Shown: positions 14,264-22,033, counted from the stretch's first letter. The stretch is DNA of 25,915 nt from Hadersleviella sp041745395 (GCA_041745395.1 JBGTIZ010000047.1:1-25915), one strand, 5' to 3'. Translations and numbers: made by a program. The notes: generated from the sequence alone by a model not told the origin.

Positions 14264-16231
14264 ATGTTGTCATCAAAAACTGTCCAGCGACCGGCTATTA
14301 TTTGGCTTGCCGCCCTGTCCGTTTTGCTTGTTTTATTCACCGCTTGTGGCGGTGGGAGCAGTGAGCCACCGCCCGAACCAACCCCCGTTACGTACCAAAG
14401 CTATACCGACGATGAGTTAGGGTTTAGTCTTGAGTATCCACAGGGTTGGGTTGTAGGCGCCACCCCCGATGGGCTGATTGAGTTTAAATCGGCCGCTGAT
14501 GTGAATCTGGACATCTCTTACGATGGGGGCGTGGTGGTGCAGGTCATGACTTTGCCCTCGTTAGCCTTTCAGGATGGGCCGGTGGCGGGTCTGGAACTGT
14601 TGAAGGAAGATATGATTGCCAGCGTAACGGAGTCGGGTGAGGAAGCGACGATTGTACAAGAACCCACGGCCGTGACTGTAAACAATCTGTCCGCCGCTAT
14701 GACCAAAATCGAAGCCCGCCAAGGCACGGTAGACGGCAAAGCGGAGATTTATCTCGTCTCTGACGATGAGCTAACCGCGCTGGTCATGATGTTTTTCCCC
14801 CGCGACGAAGAAGCGACTTATCGCGCTGTGCTAGACCAAATGCTCAACACCTTTGACTTGGCCGACACAACAGCCGCCGAAGAATCAAGCGAAGCGGTTG
14901 AAGAGCCAGAAGCGGTAGACGACGCCCCGCCGCCACCATCCCCGCTGACGGATGGCGTCGCCTACACCAGCGATGAGTTCCAGCTTAGCCTCAGCTACCC
15001 TGCCGGGTGGGTCATCGAGGACACGGATGGGTACATCGCTATTGCCCCCGACCAAGCCAGCCTTGATGCGCCCACCTTTGCGGGCACGGGCGGCATCGTC
15101 ATCGTGGGCGGCGAATTTGGCGAAATTACGCCCGAGGATTTTCTTGACCTAGCGGTTGACCCCGCCGAATTTATAGATGACCCTGTGGTCATCGGCTCAA
15201 TGGAAAGTTTCGCTATTCAGGGTGCGCCCGCCGCACGGATGCTTTATCAAGGCACGCTAGGCGGCGACCCCGCCGAAGCGATATTTATTGGTATCAGTGA
15301 AGGCGTCAATGCATCTTTGGTCGTTCTGATATATGACCCTGCGCTGGCGGACACGCTTGGCCTATCGTTGCAGAGCGTTGCCGATACGATTGTGCTGACC
15401 CCTGTCCCGCCCACGAGCGAGACAGGCACCACGGCCGTGGCTGATTCTCCCTTTGCGGACGGTGTCCTCTACGAAAGCGAAGAGTTTGCCCTGAGCCTCA
15501 TTCACCCCGGCACATGGGTCATCGAAGACAGCGAGGGCTACATTGCCCTGGCTCCTGACCAAGCTAGCATCGAAGCTGAGTTCTTCACGGGCACGGGCGG
15601 CATGGTTATCGTCGGCGCACCCTTAGGCCTCTTCACGCCCGAAGAATTTCTGACTGATTTCGCCATTCCCGAAGATTTTGTCGGAAACCCGGTGGTTTTG
15701 CGCGAAATGGAGACGGCCACAATCAATGGTCAGCCAGCGGCTAGCATCATTTATGAGGGTGACGAAAACGGAGAGACCATTTATGCTCAGTTCATGGCGA
15801 TTGTCAATGGGGATAACTTGGCCTTTGTGGTGATGCTGTTAGACCCCAGGCGGGTAGATGATTTGGGCATTGTCATGGAGGATATTGCGGGGACGATTAT
15901 GGTGGATCCTGTTTCCGCTTCGGGCGATGCGGGTTTTGAAAGCGTTGATAGTGAAACTGACCTACCCACTACGGAGGATGCTTACCAAGTACTCTCGCTG
16001 AGTGAGGATTTGGTCACCTTTACCTCTGACCTCTCGCTTGAAGATGTGGTGGCGTTTTACCGCGATTACGCCAGCGAAAACGGCCTGACGGAGCGGGAAA
16101 TCACGACCATTATCACGGATGATGTGATTAGCTTGATTTTTGATGGCTGGCCTACGGGCGAGTCGCTTACGATTCAGGCTATACCCTATGATGGGGCCAC
16201 TACGGTCACGGTTAGCGTTCAGGATGTGTAG
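14264..16231 (+). CDS. Secreted lipoprotein with three repeated domains
   Basis: A 655-residue protein with a signal peptide and lipobox-like LFTAC (24-28), so Cys28 is likely lipidated on the outer face of the membrane. A Pro-rich linker follows. Repeated modules at about 44-200, 231-380 and 400-550 each open with a pattern like Y-S-DEF-LSL-YP-GWVIED. Modules 2 and 3 are clearly close relatives sharing APDQAS and GTGG-VIVG; module 1 is more distant. The modules resemble PsbP/DUF-type lipoprotein folds, though the family is not certain. An acidic linker (203-230) and a C-terminal domain (about 570-655) complete it. AGGAGG (14253-14258) lies 5 nt before the ATG. It is acidic and has no catalytic motif I recognise. 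Confidence 0.85.
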   Translation: MLSSKTVQRPAIIWLAALSVLLVLFTACGGGSSEPPPEPTPVTYQSYTDDELGFSLEYPQGWVVGATPDGLIEFKSAADVNLDISYDGGVVVQVMTLPSLAFQDGPVAGLELLKEDMIASVTESGEEATIVQEPTAVTVNNLSAAMTKIEARQGTVDGKAEIYLVSDDELTALVMMFFPRDEEATYRAVLDQMLNTFDLADTTAAEESSEAVEEPEAVDDAPPPPSPLTDGVAYTSDEFQLSLSYPAGWVIEDTDGYIAIAPDQASLDAPTFAGTGGIVIVGGEFGEITPEDFLDLAVDPAEFIDDPVVIGSMESFAIQGAPAARMLYQGTLGGDPAEAIFIGISEGVNASLVVLIYDPALADTLGLSLQSVADTIVLTPVPPTSETGTTAVADSPFADGVLYESEEFALSLIHPGTWVIEDSEGYIALAPDQASIEAEFFTGTGGMVIVGAPLGLFTPEEFLTDFAIPEDFVGNPVVLREMETATINGQPAASIIYEGDENGETIYAQFMAIVNGDNLAFVVMLLDPRRVDDLGIVMEDIAGTIMVDPVSASGDAGFESVDSETDLPTTEDAYQVLSLSEDLVTFTSDLSLEDVVAFYRDYASENGLTEREITTIITDDVISLIFDGWPTGESLTIQAIPYDGATTVTVSVQDV

Positions 16232-16243
16232 TTAAATAGATGT

Positions 16244-16271
16244 GGTGCGAAGGGCGAGGTGCGAAGATGTG
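16244..16271. repeat. GGTGCGA heptad repeats
   Basis: Four 7-bp units (GGTGCGA, AGGGCGA, GGTGCGA and a decayed one) lie between the lipoprotein stop and the convergent glycosyltransferase. They are the same family as 4791-4818. Confidence 0.65.
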
Positions 16272-16282
16272 CCTTGCCCTTC

Positions 16283-17440
16283 TCACTGCTTGTGCCCTAC
16301 TTTCTCCAGCACATCGGCGTAAACCACGGCCGTGTTCACCGCCGTCTTGTCCCACGTAAAATCCTGCACCCGCTCCGTCCCCTTCTGGCGCAACTCCGCC
16401 GCAAAATTCTCCTGAATCAGCGTGGCAATAATCGCCCCCGCCAAGGCTCGCTCATCACGCGGGTCAACCGCTACGGCCGCGTCCCCCACCACCTCGGAAA
16501 TACCCGGCGCAGTCGTTGCCACCACGGGCGTGCCGCACGCCATCGCCTCCAGCGGCGGCAAGCCAAACCCCTCATACTGGCTCGGAAAAACAAAGCAGGA
16601 CGCTCCCCGATACAAAACAGGCTTGTCCGCCTCGTCCACAAAGCCTACCCAGCGCACATGCTCGCCTAACTCCAATTCGGCGATAATCGCTTCGTAATCG
16701 GGGAATTGGGGCGTCACTTTTTCAGGCTTTTTGCCGGCCAAAAGTAGCGGATAATCACGCCCCAGCCCTTTGACGACATAGGTGTACGCTTTGAGCAACG
16801 TCACCACGTTTTTGTGTGAGGCAAAGCCGCCCAAATAAAGCACGTAATCGTCGGGCAGGTCGTACTTTTGCTGGACGGCCATATCGAGCAGGAAGTTGTC
16901 CACGGCCGTGTACTCACGCCCCACGCCCAAATAAACAGAGGTGATACGTTCGGCGGGAATGCCTAATAATCGCTCAATATCTTGCTGACTCGCGGCCGAA
17001 TCAGTGATAACATGGGTCGCTCCCCGCGCCGTAGCGCTGACCAACCCGTTATAGAGCCGACTGCTCAACGACTGTTGATACTCGGGCACAAGCAGGGGAA
17101 TGAGGTCGTGAATGGTCACAATGAGGGGCGCGGGCGAGGTGAGGGGTGCGCCCCAGTAGGGCACATGGGCCAAATCGACGCCGAGGGCGGTGCAGGCGCG
17201 GGGGAAGCCTCTCTGCTCGAAGAGAACTTTGCCCCAGTTGCCGGGCCGAGTGGGCACAAGGTGAACGTTGACGCTGGGCGGCACGTCGGTCGGGGTATCG
17301 TCCACGGCCGTGTGCGGATACACCAGCGTCAGCTCTAAATCAGAGACGTACCGATTGAGATGATATACAAGCTGGCGCAGGTATTGTCCACTGCCAACAA
17401 AAGGTTGATTCCAAAAATAAGCGTTTAAGGCGACGTGCAT
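16283..17440 (-). CDS. Glycosyltransferase family 4
   Basis: A 385-residue retaining GT-B glycosyltransferase, probably moving a hexose such as mannose from a nucleotide sugar to a glycan or lipid at the cytoplasmic membrane face. The N-terminal domain starts with a strand, MHVALNAYFW, and a GSGQYLRQL loop (16-24). The C-terminal domain contains LYLGGFASHKN (201-211), the Rossmann donor-binding core, and the GT4 signature YEGFGLPPLEAMACGTPVV, whose Glu290 and Glu298 form the EX7E pair. There is no signal peptide. Substrate and acceptor are unknown. It diverges from gntK and converges with the lipoprotein gene. Three CACGGCCGTG sites are all read Thr-Ala-Val. Confidence 0.92.
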   Translation of the reverse strand: MHVALNAYFWNQPFVGSGQYLRQLVYHLNRYVSDLELTLVYPHTAVDDTPTDVPPSVNVHLVPTRPGNWGKVLFEQRGFPRACTALGVDLAHVPYWGAPLTSPAPLIVTIHDLIPLLVPEYQQSLSSRLYNGLVSATARGATHVITDSAASQQDIERLLGIPAERITSVYLGVGREYTAVDNFLLDMAVQQKYDLPDDYVLYLGGFASHKNVVTLLKAYTYVVKGLGRDYPLLLAGKKPEKVTPQFPDYEAIIAELELGEHVRWVGFVDEADKPVLYRGASCFVFPSQYEGFGLPPLEAMACGTPVVATTAPGISEVVGDAAVAVDPRDERALAGAIIATLIQENFAAELRQKGTERVQDFTWDKTAVNTAVVYADVLEKVGHKQ

Positions 17441-17442
17441 GT

Positions 17443-17579
17443 GGTCTGTTTGCCTGTTAATTTATATGATAGGTGGGCTGGCCGATGGCCGATTACTGGA
17501 TTATTTGATTATTGATTGTAGCGAACACGGCCGTGGGGAGCATCATTGTCTACAACCGTTTCATATTACCAAACAGACC
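17443..17579. repeat. Inverted repeat bracketing a heptad array
   Basis: GGTCTGTTTG (17443-17452) is the exact complement of CAAACAGACC (17570-17579). Between them lies a 7-bp-period run drifting from CGATGGC to TTTGATT/ATTGATT (17476-17517), followed by a CACGGCCGTG (17526-17535). This is the divergent spacer between the glycosyltransferase and gntK. Confidence 0.6.
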
Positions 17580-17602
17580 CACCTACGTGCGCCCCTTACT
17601 CT

Positions 17603-18103
17603 ATGTCTTTCTCTGGTTTCATCATCATGGGGGTCAGCGGCTGTGGCAAAAGCCACCTCGGCCGTGCGCTCACCGCCACCCTGCCTAACGCCATCTTTCT
17701 CGAAGGCGATGAGTTCCATCCTGCGGCCAATATTGCCAAAATGGCGGCGGGTGTCCCCCTGACCGACGCAGACCGCGCGGGCTGGTTAGATGACCTCGGC
17801 CGTGCTATCGCCCACGCCCGCCAAACCCAACTGACCATCGCCAGTTGCTCCGCTCTGCGCCGCGCCTACCGTGAACGCTTGTTAGCCCTTTCGCCCGGCC
17901 TGCACTTTGTTTACCTGCACGGGGAACGCCCCCTCTTGTTAGAACGCTTGCAAACCCGCACCCATTTCATGCCCCCGTCGCTCCTCGACAGCCAACTCGC
18001 CACCCTTGAACCACCCGACCCCGCCACAGAGCCAGCCACCATTGTGGATTGTGCCTTGTCCATCGAGGCGGCCGTAAAAAGAGTTAGTGCGCTGATTAGC
18101 TGA
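17603..18103 (+). CDS. gntK: Gluconokinase
   Basis: A 166-residue kinase that phosphorylates gluconate to 6-phosphogluconate with ATP. Walker A is GVSGCGKSHLGRAL (about 10-23); LEGDEFHPAANIAKMAAGVPLTD (about 33-55) is the classical gluconokinase signature; SCSALRRAYRERL (about 80-92) and the FMPPSLLDSQLATLE stretch near the end also match. Length fits the family. The ATG at 17603 gives a start just before the P-loop strand. A TTG at 17546, with GGGGAG 5 nt upstream, would add 19 residues and cannot be excluded. gnd, which uses its product, follows 46 nt downstream, so the two form a gluconate-to-pentose-phosphate pair. Confidence 0.93.
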   Translation: MSFSGFIIMGVSGCGKSHLGRALTATLPNAIFLEGDEFHPAANIAKMAAGVPLTDADRAGWLDDLGRAIAHARQTQLTIASCSALRRAYRERLLALSPGLHFVYLHGERPLLLERLQTRTHFMPPSLLDSQLATLEPPDPATEPATIVDCALSIEAAVKRVSALIS

Positions 18104-18110
18104 CCCCTTT

Positions 18111-18138
18111 ACTCATTACTCATTATTCCTTATTCATT
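18111..18138. repeat. ACTCATT/ATTCATT heptad repeats
   Basis: Four 7-bp units fill most of the gntK-gnd gap. They are the same family as 10921-10948, 22084-22118 and 23660-23680. Confidence 0.7.
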
Positions 18139-18149
18139 CAAAACGCCTT

Positions 18150-19568
18150 ATGCAAACACACATCGGTCTTATCGGATTAGGCGCCATGGGCGCCAACTTA
18201 GCTCTTAACTTAGCCAGCCACGGCTACCACACGGCCGGGTATGACCGCGACCCCGCCAAGCGAGACAGCTTACAAGCGCAAGCTCAAACGGCTGATTATC
18301 CCCTGACGACAGCCGCTACTTTGCCCGACCTGCTCGCCCAATTGCCCAGCCCTCGGGCGATTATCCTGCTTGTACCCGCCGGCACGGCCGTGGATGCCGT
18401 CTGCGCCGATTTAATCACCGCCGGCATAACGCCAGACGATATGGTCATTGATTGTGGCAACAGCTTTTGGGAAGACACCACCACCCGTGAGGCGCGTTAC
18501 CGTGACCATTTTCACTTCGTCGGTGCGGCTGTTTCGGGCGGGGCAGAAGGCGCACGCCACGGCCCATCGCTGATGGTCGGGGGCGACCCCGCCAGTTGGG
18601 AGCGGCTCCGCCCCATGTGGGAAGCGATCGCGGCCAAATTTGCAGGCGACCCGTGCGTCGCGTACATGGGCACAGGCGGCGCGGGGCATTTCGTCAAAAT
18701 GGTTCACAACGGCATCGAATACGCCGACATGCAGTTAATCGCCGAATGTTACCATTATCTGCGCCACGGCGGCGGCTACACCCCCTCGGCCATTGCTGAT
18801 TTGTTCATCCAATGGAGTAATAATGGCCCCTTGTCCAGCTACTTGCTCGAGATTTCGGCCGCTATTTTGCGTCAGCCTGATGATTTAGGGGATGGTCTGC
18901 TCCTGGACAAAATCAGCGACCGCGCCGCCCAAAAAGGGACGGGCAGTTGGACGGTGGCCGTCGCCAGCCAGTTGGGTGTGCCCATTAGCCTCATCAATGA
19001 AGCGGTCGGGGCGCGGTTTTTGAGTAATATGAGCGAGGTACGGGCGGCTTATAACAGTACATTCTCCCCAACTATTGCCCCCAGCAAGGCCACCAACATC
19101 TTGCCCGCCGATGTAGCCGACGCGCTTTACATCGGCCGCATCGTGGCGTATGCGCAAGGGTTTCATCTGTTACAGCGGGCGGCGGAGGTGCATGGTTGGC
19201 CGTTTGATTACAGTCGCATTGCCGCTATTTGGCGGGCGGGCTGTATTATTCGCGCTGATTTGCTCCAACCGATTATGGCGGCCTTTACCGCCCAGCCAGA
19301 TTTAGCTAATTTGGTGCTGGCTCCTGCGTTGTCGCTAGAAATAAACAAGCGTTGGAGTGGCTTGCGCACGGCCGTGTCCACGGCCGTCTCTTTAGACCTC
19401 CCCCTGCCCTGCCACTCAGCCGCGCTGGCTTATGTGCAAGGGTTACGCACGGCCGTGTTGCCCACCCATCTCATTCAGGCCCAGCGCGATTACTTCGGGG
19501 CACACACCTATGAACGCATAGACACGGCCGTGGGCCAACACTTTCACACCACATGGCCCCCCCTTTGA
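18150..19568 (+). CDS. gnd: 6-phosphogluconate dehydrogenase, decarboxylating
   Basis: A 472-residue cytosolic enzyme that converts 6-phosphogluconate and NADP+ to ribulose-5-phosphate, CO2 and NADPH. The Rossmann motif GLIGLGAMGANLALN is at 6-20. The substrate motifs VSGGAEGARHGPSLMVGG (128-145) and GTGGAGHFVKMVHNGIEYADMQ (174-195) contain catalytic Lys183, with Asn187 and Glu190. KGTGSWT and the C-terminal AQRDYFGAHTYERID, with the tail residues that close the partner's active site, are also present. Length is that of the long dimeric form. It is coupled to gntK upstream. Four CACGGCCGTG sites are read Thr-Ala-Val, three of them near the C-terminus. Confidence 0.96.
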   Translation: MQTHIGLIGLGAMGANLALNLASHGYHTAGYDRDPAKRDSLQAQAQTADYPLTTAATLPDLLAQLPSPRAIILLVPAGTAVDAVCADLITAGITPDDMVIDCGNSFWEDTTTREARYRDHFHFVGAAVSGGAEGARHGPSLMVGGDPASWERLRPMWEAIAAKFAGDPCVAYMGTGGAGHFVKMVHNGIEYADMQLIAECYHYLRHGGGYTPSAIADLFIQWSNNGPLSSYLLEISAAILRQPDDLGDGLLLDKISDRAAQKGTGSWTVAVASQLGVPISLINEAVGARFLSNMSEVRAAYNSTFSPTIAPSKATNILPADVADALYIGRIVAYAQGFHLLQRAAEVHGWPFDYSRIAAIWRAGCIIRADLLQPIMAAFTAQPDLANLVLAPALSLEINKRWSGLRTAVSTAVSLDLPLPCHSAALAYVQGLRTAVLPTHLIQAQRDYFGAHTYERIDTAVGQHFHTTWPPL

Positions 19569-19622
19569 CCCTGACTTGTAAACCCAGTCCGACCCCTTGA
19601 CAAACAACGCCGCTCGGGCAAG

Positions 19623-19650
19623 TTGCGATGAAAGTAGCCCTATGCTAGAA
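19623..19650 (+). promoter_or_regulatory. Probable rex promoter
   Basis: TTGCGA (19623-19628) and TAGAAT (19645-19650) are 16 nt apart, placing the start of transcription near 19657, inside the Rex-type operator. Confidence 0.5.
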
Positions 19651-19651
19651 T

Positions 19652-19667
19652 CGTGAAAATTTTCACG
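19652..19667. promoter_or_regulatory. Rex-type operator (autoregulatory)
   Basis: The perfect 16-bp palindrome CGTGAAAATTTTCACG matches the core of known Rex sites (TTGTGAA-N4-TTCACAA). It overlaps the predicted start of transcription 50 bp before rex, so Rex bound at low NADH would block its own promoter. Confidence 0.8.
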
Positions 19668-19716
19668 TATATCTCTTTTGCTACCCCATCATAAACATAC
19701 TCCTGAGACAATATCG

Positions 19717-20349
19717 GTGAATTCATTAACGACAACCATCCCGGACATCGTTATCGGGCGCTTACCCGTCTATTTACGCGCCCTTAACCACATGCTCGAC
19801 GAAGGTAAATTAACCACCTCATCTCAAGAATTGGGTCGGCGTTTAGGCATTAGTTCTGCCCAAATTCGTAAAGACCTGTCCACCTTTGGCGAGTTTGGCA
19901 AGCAGGGCACAGGCTACCACGTCAGCTATCTGGTGGATCAATTGCGCCAAATCCTCAAGCTGACCAACGAATGGCGTGTCGCTATTATTGGCGCAGGTCA
20001 TTTAGGCCATGCCCTTACGTACTATCAAGGGTTTGAGCATCGCGGTTTTATCATTAGCTGGATTTTTGACACCAACCCCCAAAAAATCGGCAAAAAAATC
20101 AACAACTTGCTCATTCAGCCGATGGAAGAGCTAGAAGAAACGCTTAAACGGGAAAAAACCAAAATGGCGATTCTAGCCGTACCCGCCATCGTCGCCCAAG
20201 CCGTCACCGACCGCATTGTGGAGGCGGGGGTGCGTTCCATCCTTAGCTATGCCCCCATCAACCTCATTGTGCCCCCCTATGTGCAGGTGCGTTACAGCGA
20301 CCCCGTTATCCAAATGCAACACATGACCTATTACTTGGACAAAGAGTAA
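19717..20349 (+). CDS. rex: Redox-sensing transcriptional repressor Rex
   Basis: A 210-residue homodimeric repressor that binds DNA at low NADH/NAD+ and releases it when NADH rises. The winged helix includes SSQELGRRLGISSAQIRKDLSTFGEFGKQGTGY, the highly conserved Rex recognition region. The NAD-binding Rossmann motif VAIIGAGHLGHAL follows, then FDTNPQKIG and the C-terminal domain-swap helix. GTG at 19717 is the best start: the protein begins just before IPDIVIGRLPVYLRAL, where family members begin. A TTG at 19678 would add 13 unlikely residues. A Rex-type palindrome precedes it. Targets in this window other than itself are not evident. Confidence 0.95.
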   Translation: MNSLTTTIPDIVIGRLPVYLRALNHMLDEGKLTTSSQELGRRLGISSAQIRKDLSTFGEFGKQGTGYHVSYLVDQLRQILKLTNEWRVAIIGAGHLGHALTYYQGFEHRGFIISWIFDTNPQKIGKKINNLLIQPMEELEETLKREKTKMAILAVPAIVAQAVTDRIVEAGVRSILSYAPINLIVPPYVQVRYSDPVIQMQHMTYYLDKE

Positions 20350-20363
20350 CCGCTCCCCCCTTT

Positions 20364-20398
20364 ACGTGACTTGATACATGACACGTGAAACGTGACAC
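20364..20398. repeat. ACGTGAC/GTGAAAC heptad repeats
   Basis: Five 7-bp units lie between the convergent rex and mreB genes. They are related to the units at 3538-3565 and (inverted) 13882-13909. Confidence 0.65.
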
Positions 20399-20414
20399 AC
20401 CGTTTCCCCCCCCC

Positions 20415-21428
20415 CTACATCAAATTGCCCGTTCGTTGCAAAATGTGCCAGTCAGCCAAGGCACGACCAGCCCCCAACACCGTACAAGCCATCGGATTAT
20501 CCGCCACATAAGCGGGGATGCCTGTCTCGTTGGTCAACATCGTATCCAGCTCCCGCAGTAACGCCCCACCGCCTGTCAAAGCCATTCCACGGTCAATAAT
20601 ATCCGCCGCCAATTCGGGCGGTGTCTTGGACAAAACGGCGCGTACCACATTGACCACGGCCGCGAGTGGCTCCTGCAACGCTTCAGCTACTTCACTGGAA
20701 TTAATTGTAATTGTTTTCGGTAGGCCCGTGACTTGGTCACGCCCTTGCACCTGCATTTCTTGCCGTTCGTCTGGTTCAAGCGCGGCCCCAATTTTAATTT
20801 TGATCGCCTCGGCCGTGGGTTCCCCAATCACTAAATTATACTTTTTACGCACAAATGAAATAATCGCTTCATCAAAATGAACGCCCCCCACGCGCACCGA
20901 TTCAGCACATACAATATCATTGACTGAAACCACGGCCGCTTCCGTAGACCCCCCACCCAAATCCATCACTAAGTTACCCGTTGGCGTACCCACGGGTAAG
21001 CTTGCCCCAATTGCCGCCGCCAACGGTTGTGGAATCAAGCGCACTTCACGTGCCCCCGCCGACATGCCCGCCTCGCTAACCGCCCGTCGTTCCACACTGG
21101 TCACGCCATAAGGCACGCTAATCATGACAATGGGCCGAAATGGCCGCCGTCCCCGCGCTTTGTTAATAAAATGAGACAGCATGCCTTCGGTCACGGCGTA
21201 ATCCGCAATAACGCCATCCCGCAAGGGGCGCATCACTTCGATGTTTTCTGAGGTGCGACCATACATATCCCGTGCCGCCCGCCCCACTTCGACAATCAGT
21301 GTTCGATTGGCTTCTTCTTTAATAGCCACCACGGAGGGTTCTTGCATAATAATGCCACGGCCGTGTTCATAGACAAGCACGTTTACCGTGCCCAAATCAA
21401 TGGCAATTTCTGGTCGAAAGTATGACAT
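20415..21428 (-). CDS. mreB: Rod shape-determining protein, MreB actin homologue
   Basis: A 337-residue actin-like ATPase that forms membrane-associated filaments guiding lateral wall growth. Phosphate-1 motif IDLGTVNVLVY (10-20) differs slightly from the usual IDLGTANTLVY; the phosphate-2 loop is DLGGGSTEAAVVS; the adenosine motif is LTGGGALLRELD near the C-terminus. EPSVVAI, GRAARDM and MRPLRDGVIADY are all typical. No mreC, mreD or rodA gene is nearby, so it is uncoupled from the usual mre operon. It lies downstream of atpC on the same strand after 139 nt but probably has its own promoter. AGAGGAA precedes the ATG. One CACGGCCGTG near the N-terminus is read His-Gly-Arg. Confidence 0.94.
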   Translation of the reverse strand: MSYFRPEIAIDLGTVNVLVYEHGRGIIMQEPSVVAIKEEANRTLIVEVGRAARDMYGRTSENIEVMRPLRDGVIADYAVTEGMLSHFINKARGRRPFRPIVMISVPYGVTSVERRAVSEAGMSAGAREVRLIPQPLAAAIGASLPVGTPTGNLVMDLGGGSTEAAVVSVNDIVCAESVRVGGVHFDEAIISFVRKKYNLVIGEPTAEAIKIKIGAALEPDERQEMQVQGRDQVTGLPKTITINSSEVAEALQEPLAAVVNVVRAVLSKTPPELAADIIDRGMALTGGGALLRELDTMLTNETGIPAYVADNPMACTVLGAGRALADWHILQRTGNLM

Positions 21429-21446
21429 ATCCGTTTCCTCTACTCC

Positions 21447-21475
21447 ATATAACGCAAAATCCGCAGGTTAGGCAA
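21447..21475 (-). promoter_or_regulatory. Probable mreB promoter
   Basis: On the coding strand TTGCCT (21475-21470) and TTATAT (21452-21447) are separated by 17 nt, predicting a very short leader (about 12 nt) before the mreB ATG. Confidence 0.5.
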
Positions 21476-21530
21476 CTAGCCACGGCCGTGTTTTATCATC
21501 ACGGCCGTTGACTCAGAGCATAACCTGCGG
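21461..21530. repeat. 10-bp inverted repeat enclosing two palindromes
   Basis: CCGCAGGTTA (21461-21470) pairs exactly with TAACCTGCGG (21521-21530). The loop holds CACGGCCGTG (21481-21490) and CACGGCCGTT (21500-21509), which can pair with themselves or with each other. It sits between atpC and mreB and may act as a transcript-end structure for the atp operon. Confidence 0.6.
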
Positions 21531-21567
21531 ATAAGCGTCAGAGTTTAAGCGAAGCTAATAAGAGAGA

Positions 21568-22017
21568 CTACTCGCCCGACATATCCGGTAATTGACGACG
21601 GCGCGGCGACTTCGCCCGGCGGCGGCTCACATTCAAACGAATATTCGCCTTCTGCAATGAACGTTCAATCAGGGCATACGTATCCATATCCAGCGTCGCG
21701 CCCTCTTCCATCGCTTTCAATGCCCGTGCACGAGCCTCTTCCGCACGCAGAATATCAATCTCATCCGCGCTTTCCGCCGAATCTGCCAACACAATTACCT
21801 TATCTGGCTGAATCTCCGCAAAACCACCACCAATCGCAAAAAAATCTTCCAGTCCATTCTTCCGCGTAATCACTTCCCCGAAATCCAGAACCGTTAACAA
21901 TGGTGAATGGTTGGGCAAAATACCCATGCGCCCTTCAATGCCTGGCAAATTCACGGTGTCCACATCTTCACTGTAAACAATCCGCTCTTGAGTCACAATT
22001 TCACAACGAATGGTCAT
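21568..22017 (-). CDS. atpC: ATP synthase F1 epsilon subunit
   Basis: A 149-residue central-stalk subunit, slightly longer than the usual 130-140. The beta-sandwich domain includes TVNLPGIEGRMGILPNHSPLLTVL (21-44) and FAIGGGFAEIQPDKVIVLAD (60-79). The helical hairpin (about 88-127) begins EIDILRAEEARARALKAM. The end carries a basic extension, RRRAKSPRRRQLP, beyond the standard fold. AAGGTG precedes the ATG. It is the last gene of the visible atp operon, unusually separated from atpD by 172 nt of repeat-bearing spacer. Confidence 0.95.
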   Translation of the reverse strand: MTIRCEIVTQERIVYSEDVDTVNLPGIEGRMGILPNHSPLLTVLDFGEVITRKNGLEDFFAIGGGFAEIQPDKVIVLADSAESADEIDILRAEEARARALKAMEEGATLDMDTYALIERSLQKANIRLNVSRRRAKSPRRRQLPDMSGE

Positions 22018-22033
22018 AATGCACCTTGTTGAT

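Larger units (their letters stand above)
460..21490. repeat. Dispersed palindrome CACGGCCGTG (36 copies)
   Basis: Exact copies start at 460, 708, 778, 912, 1549, 2143, 5527, 6309, 6690, 7226, 8466, 8884, 9357, 11095, 11146, 11281, 11452, 11719, 11905, 12735, 12981, 13127, 13155, 13635, 14665, 15430, 16325, 16901, 17303, 17526, 18383, 19367, 19448, 19523, 21356 and 21481. One-mismatch copies are also frequent. Base composition predicts about 0.05 copies in the window. Only 8884, 17526 and 21481 are intergenic. Confidence 0.9.

Noticed and set aside
14154..14420. Small 88-codon open frame overlapping the lipoprotein start
   Set aside because: It starts in repeat copy C and continues out of frame through the lipoprotein signal peptide, with no ribosome site.
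19678..19716. Upstream TTG start for rex
   Set aside because: It is only about 20 nt from the predicted start of transcription, lacks a ribosome site, and adds residues not found in the family.
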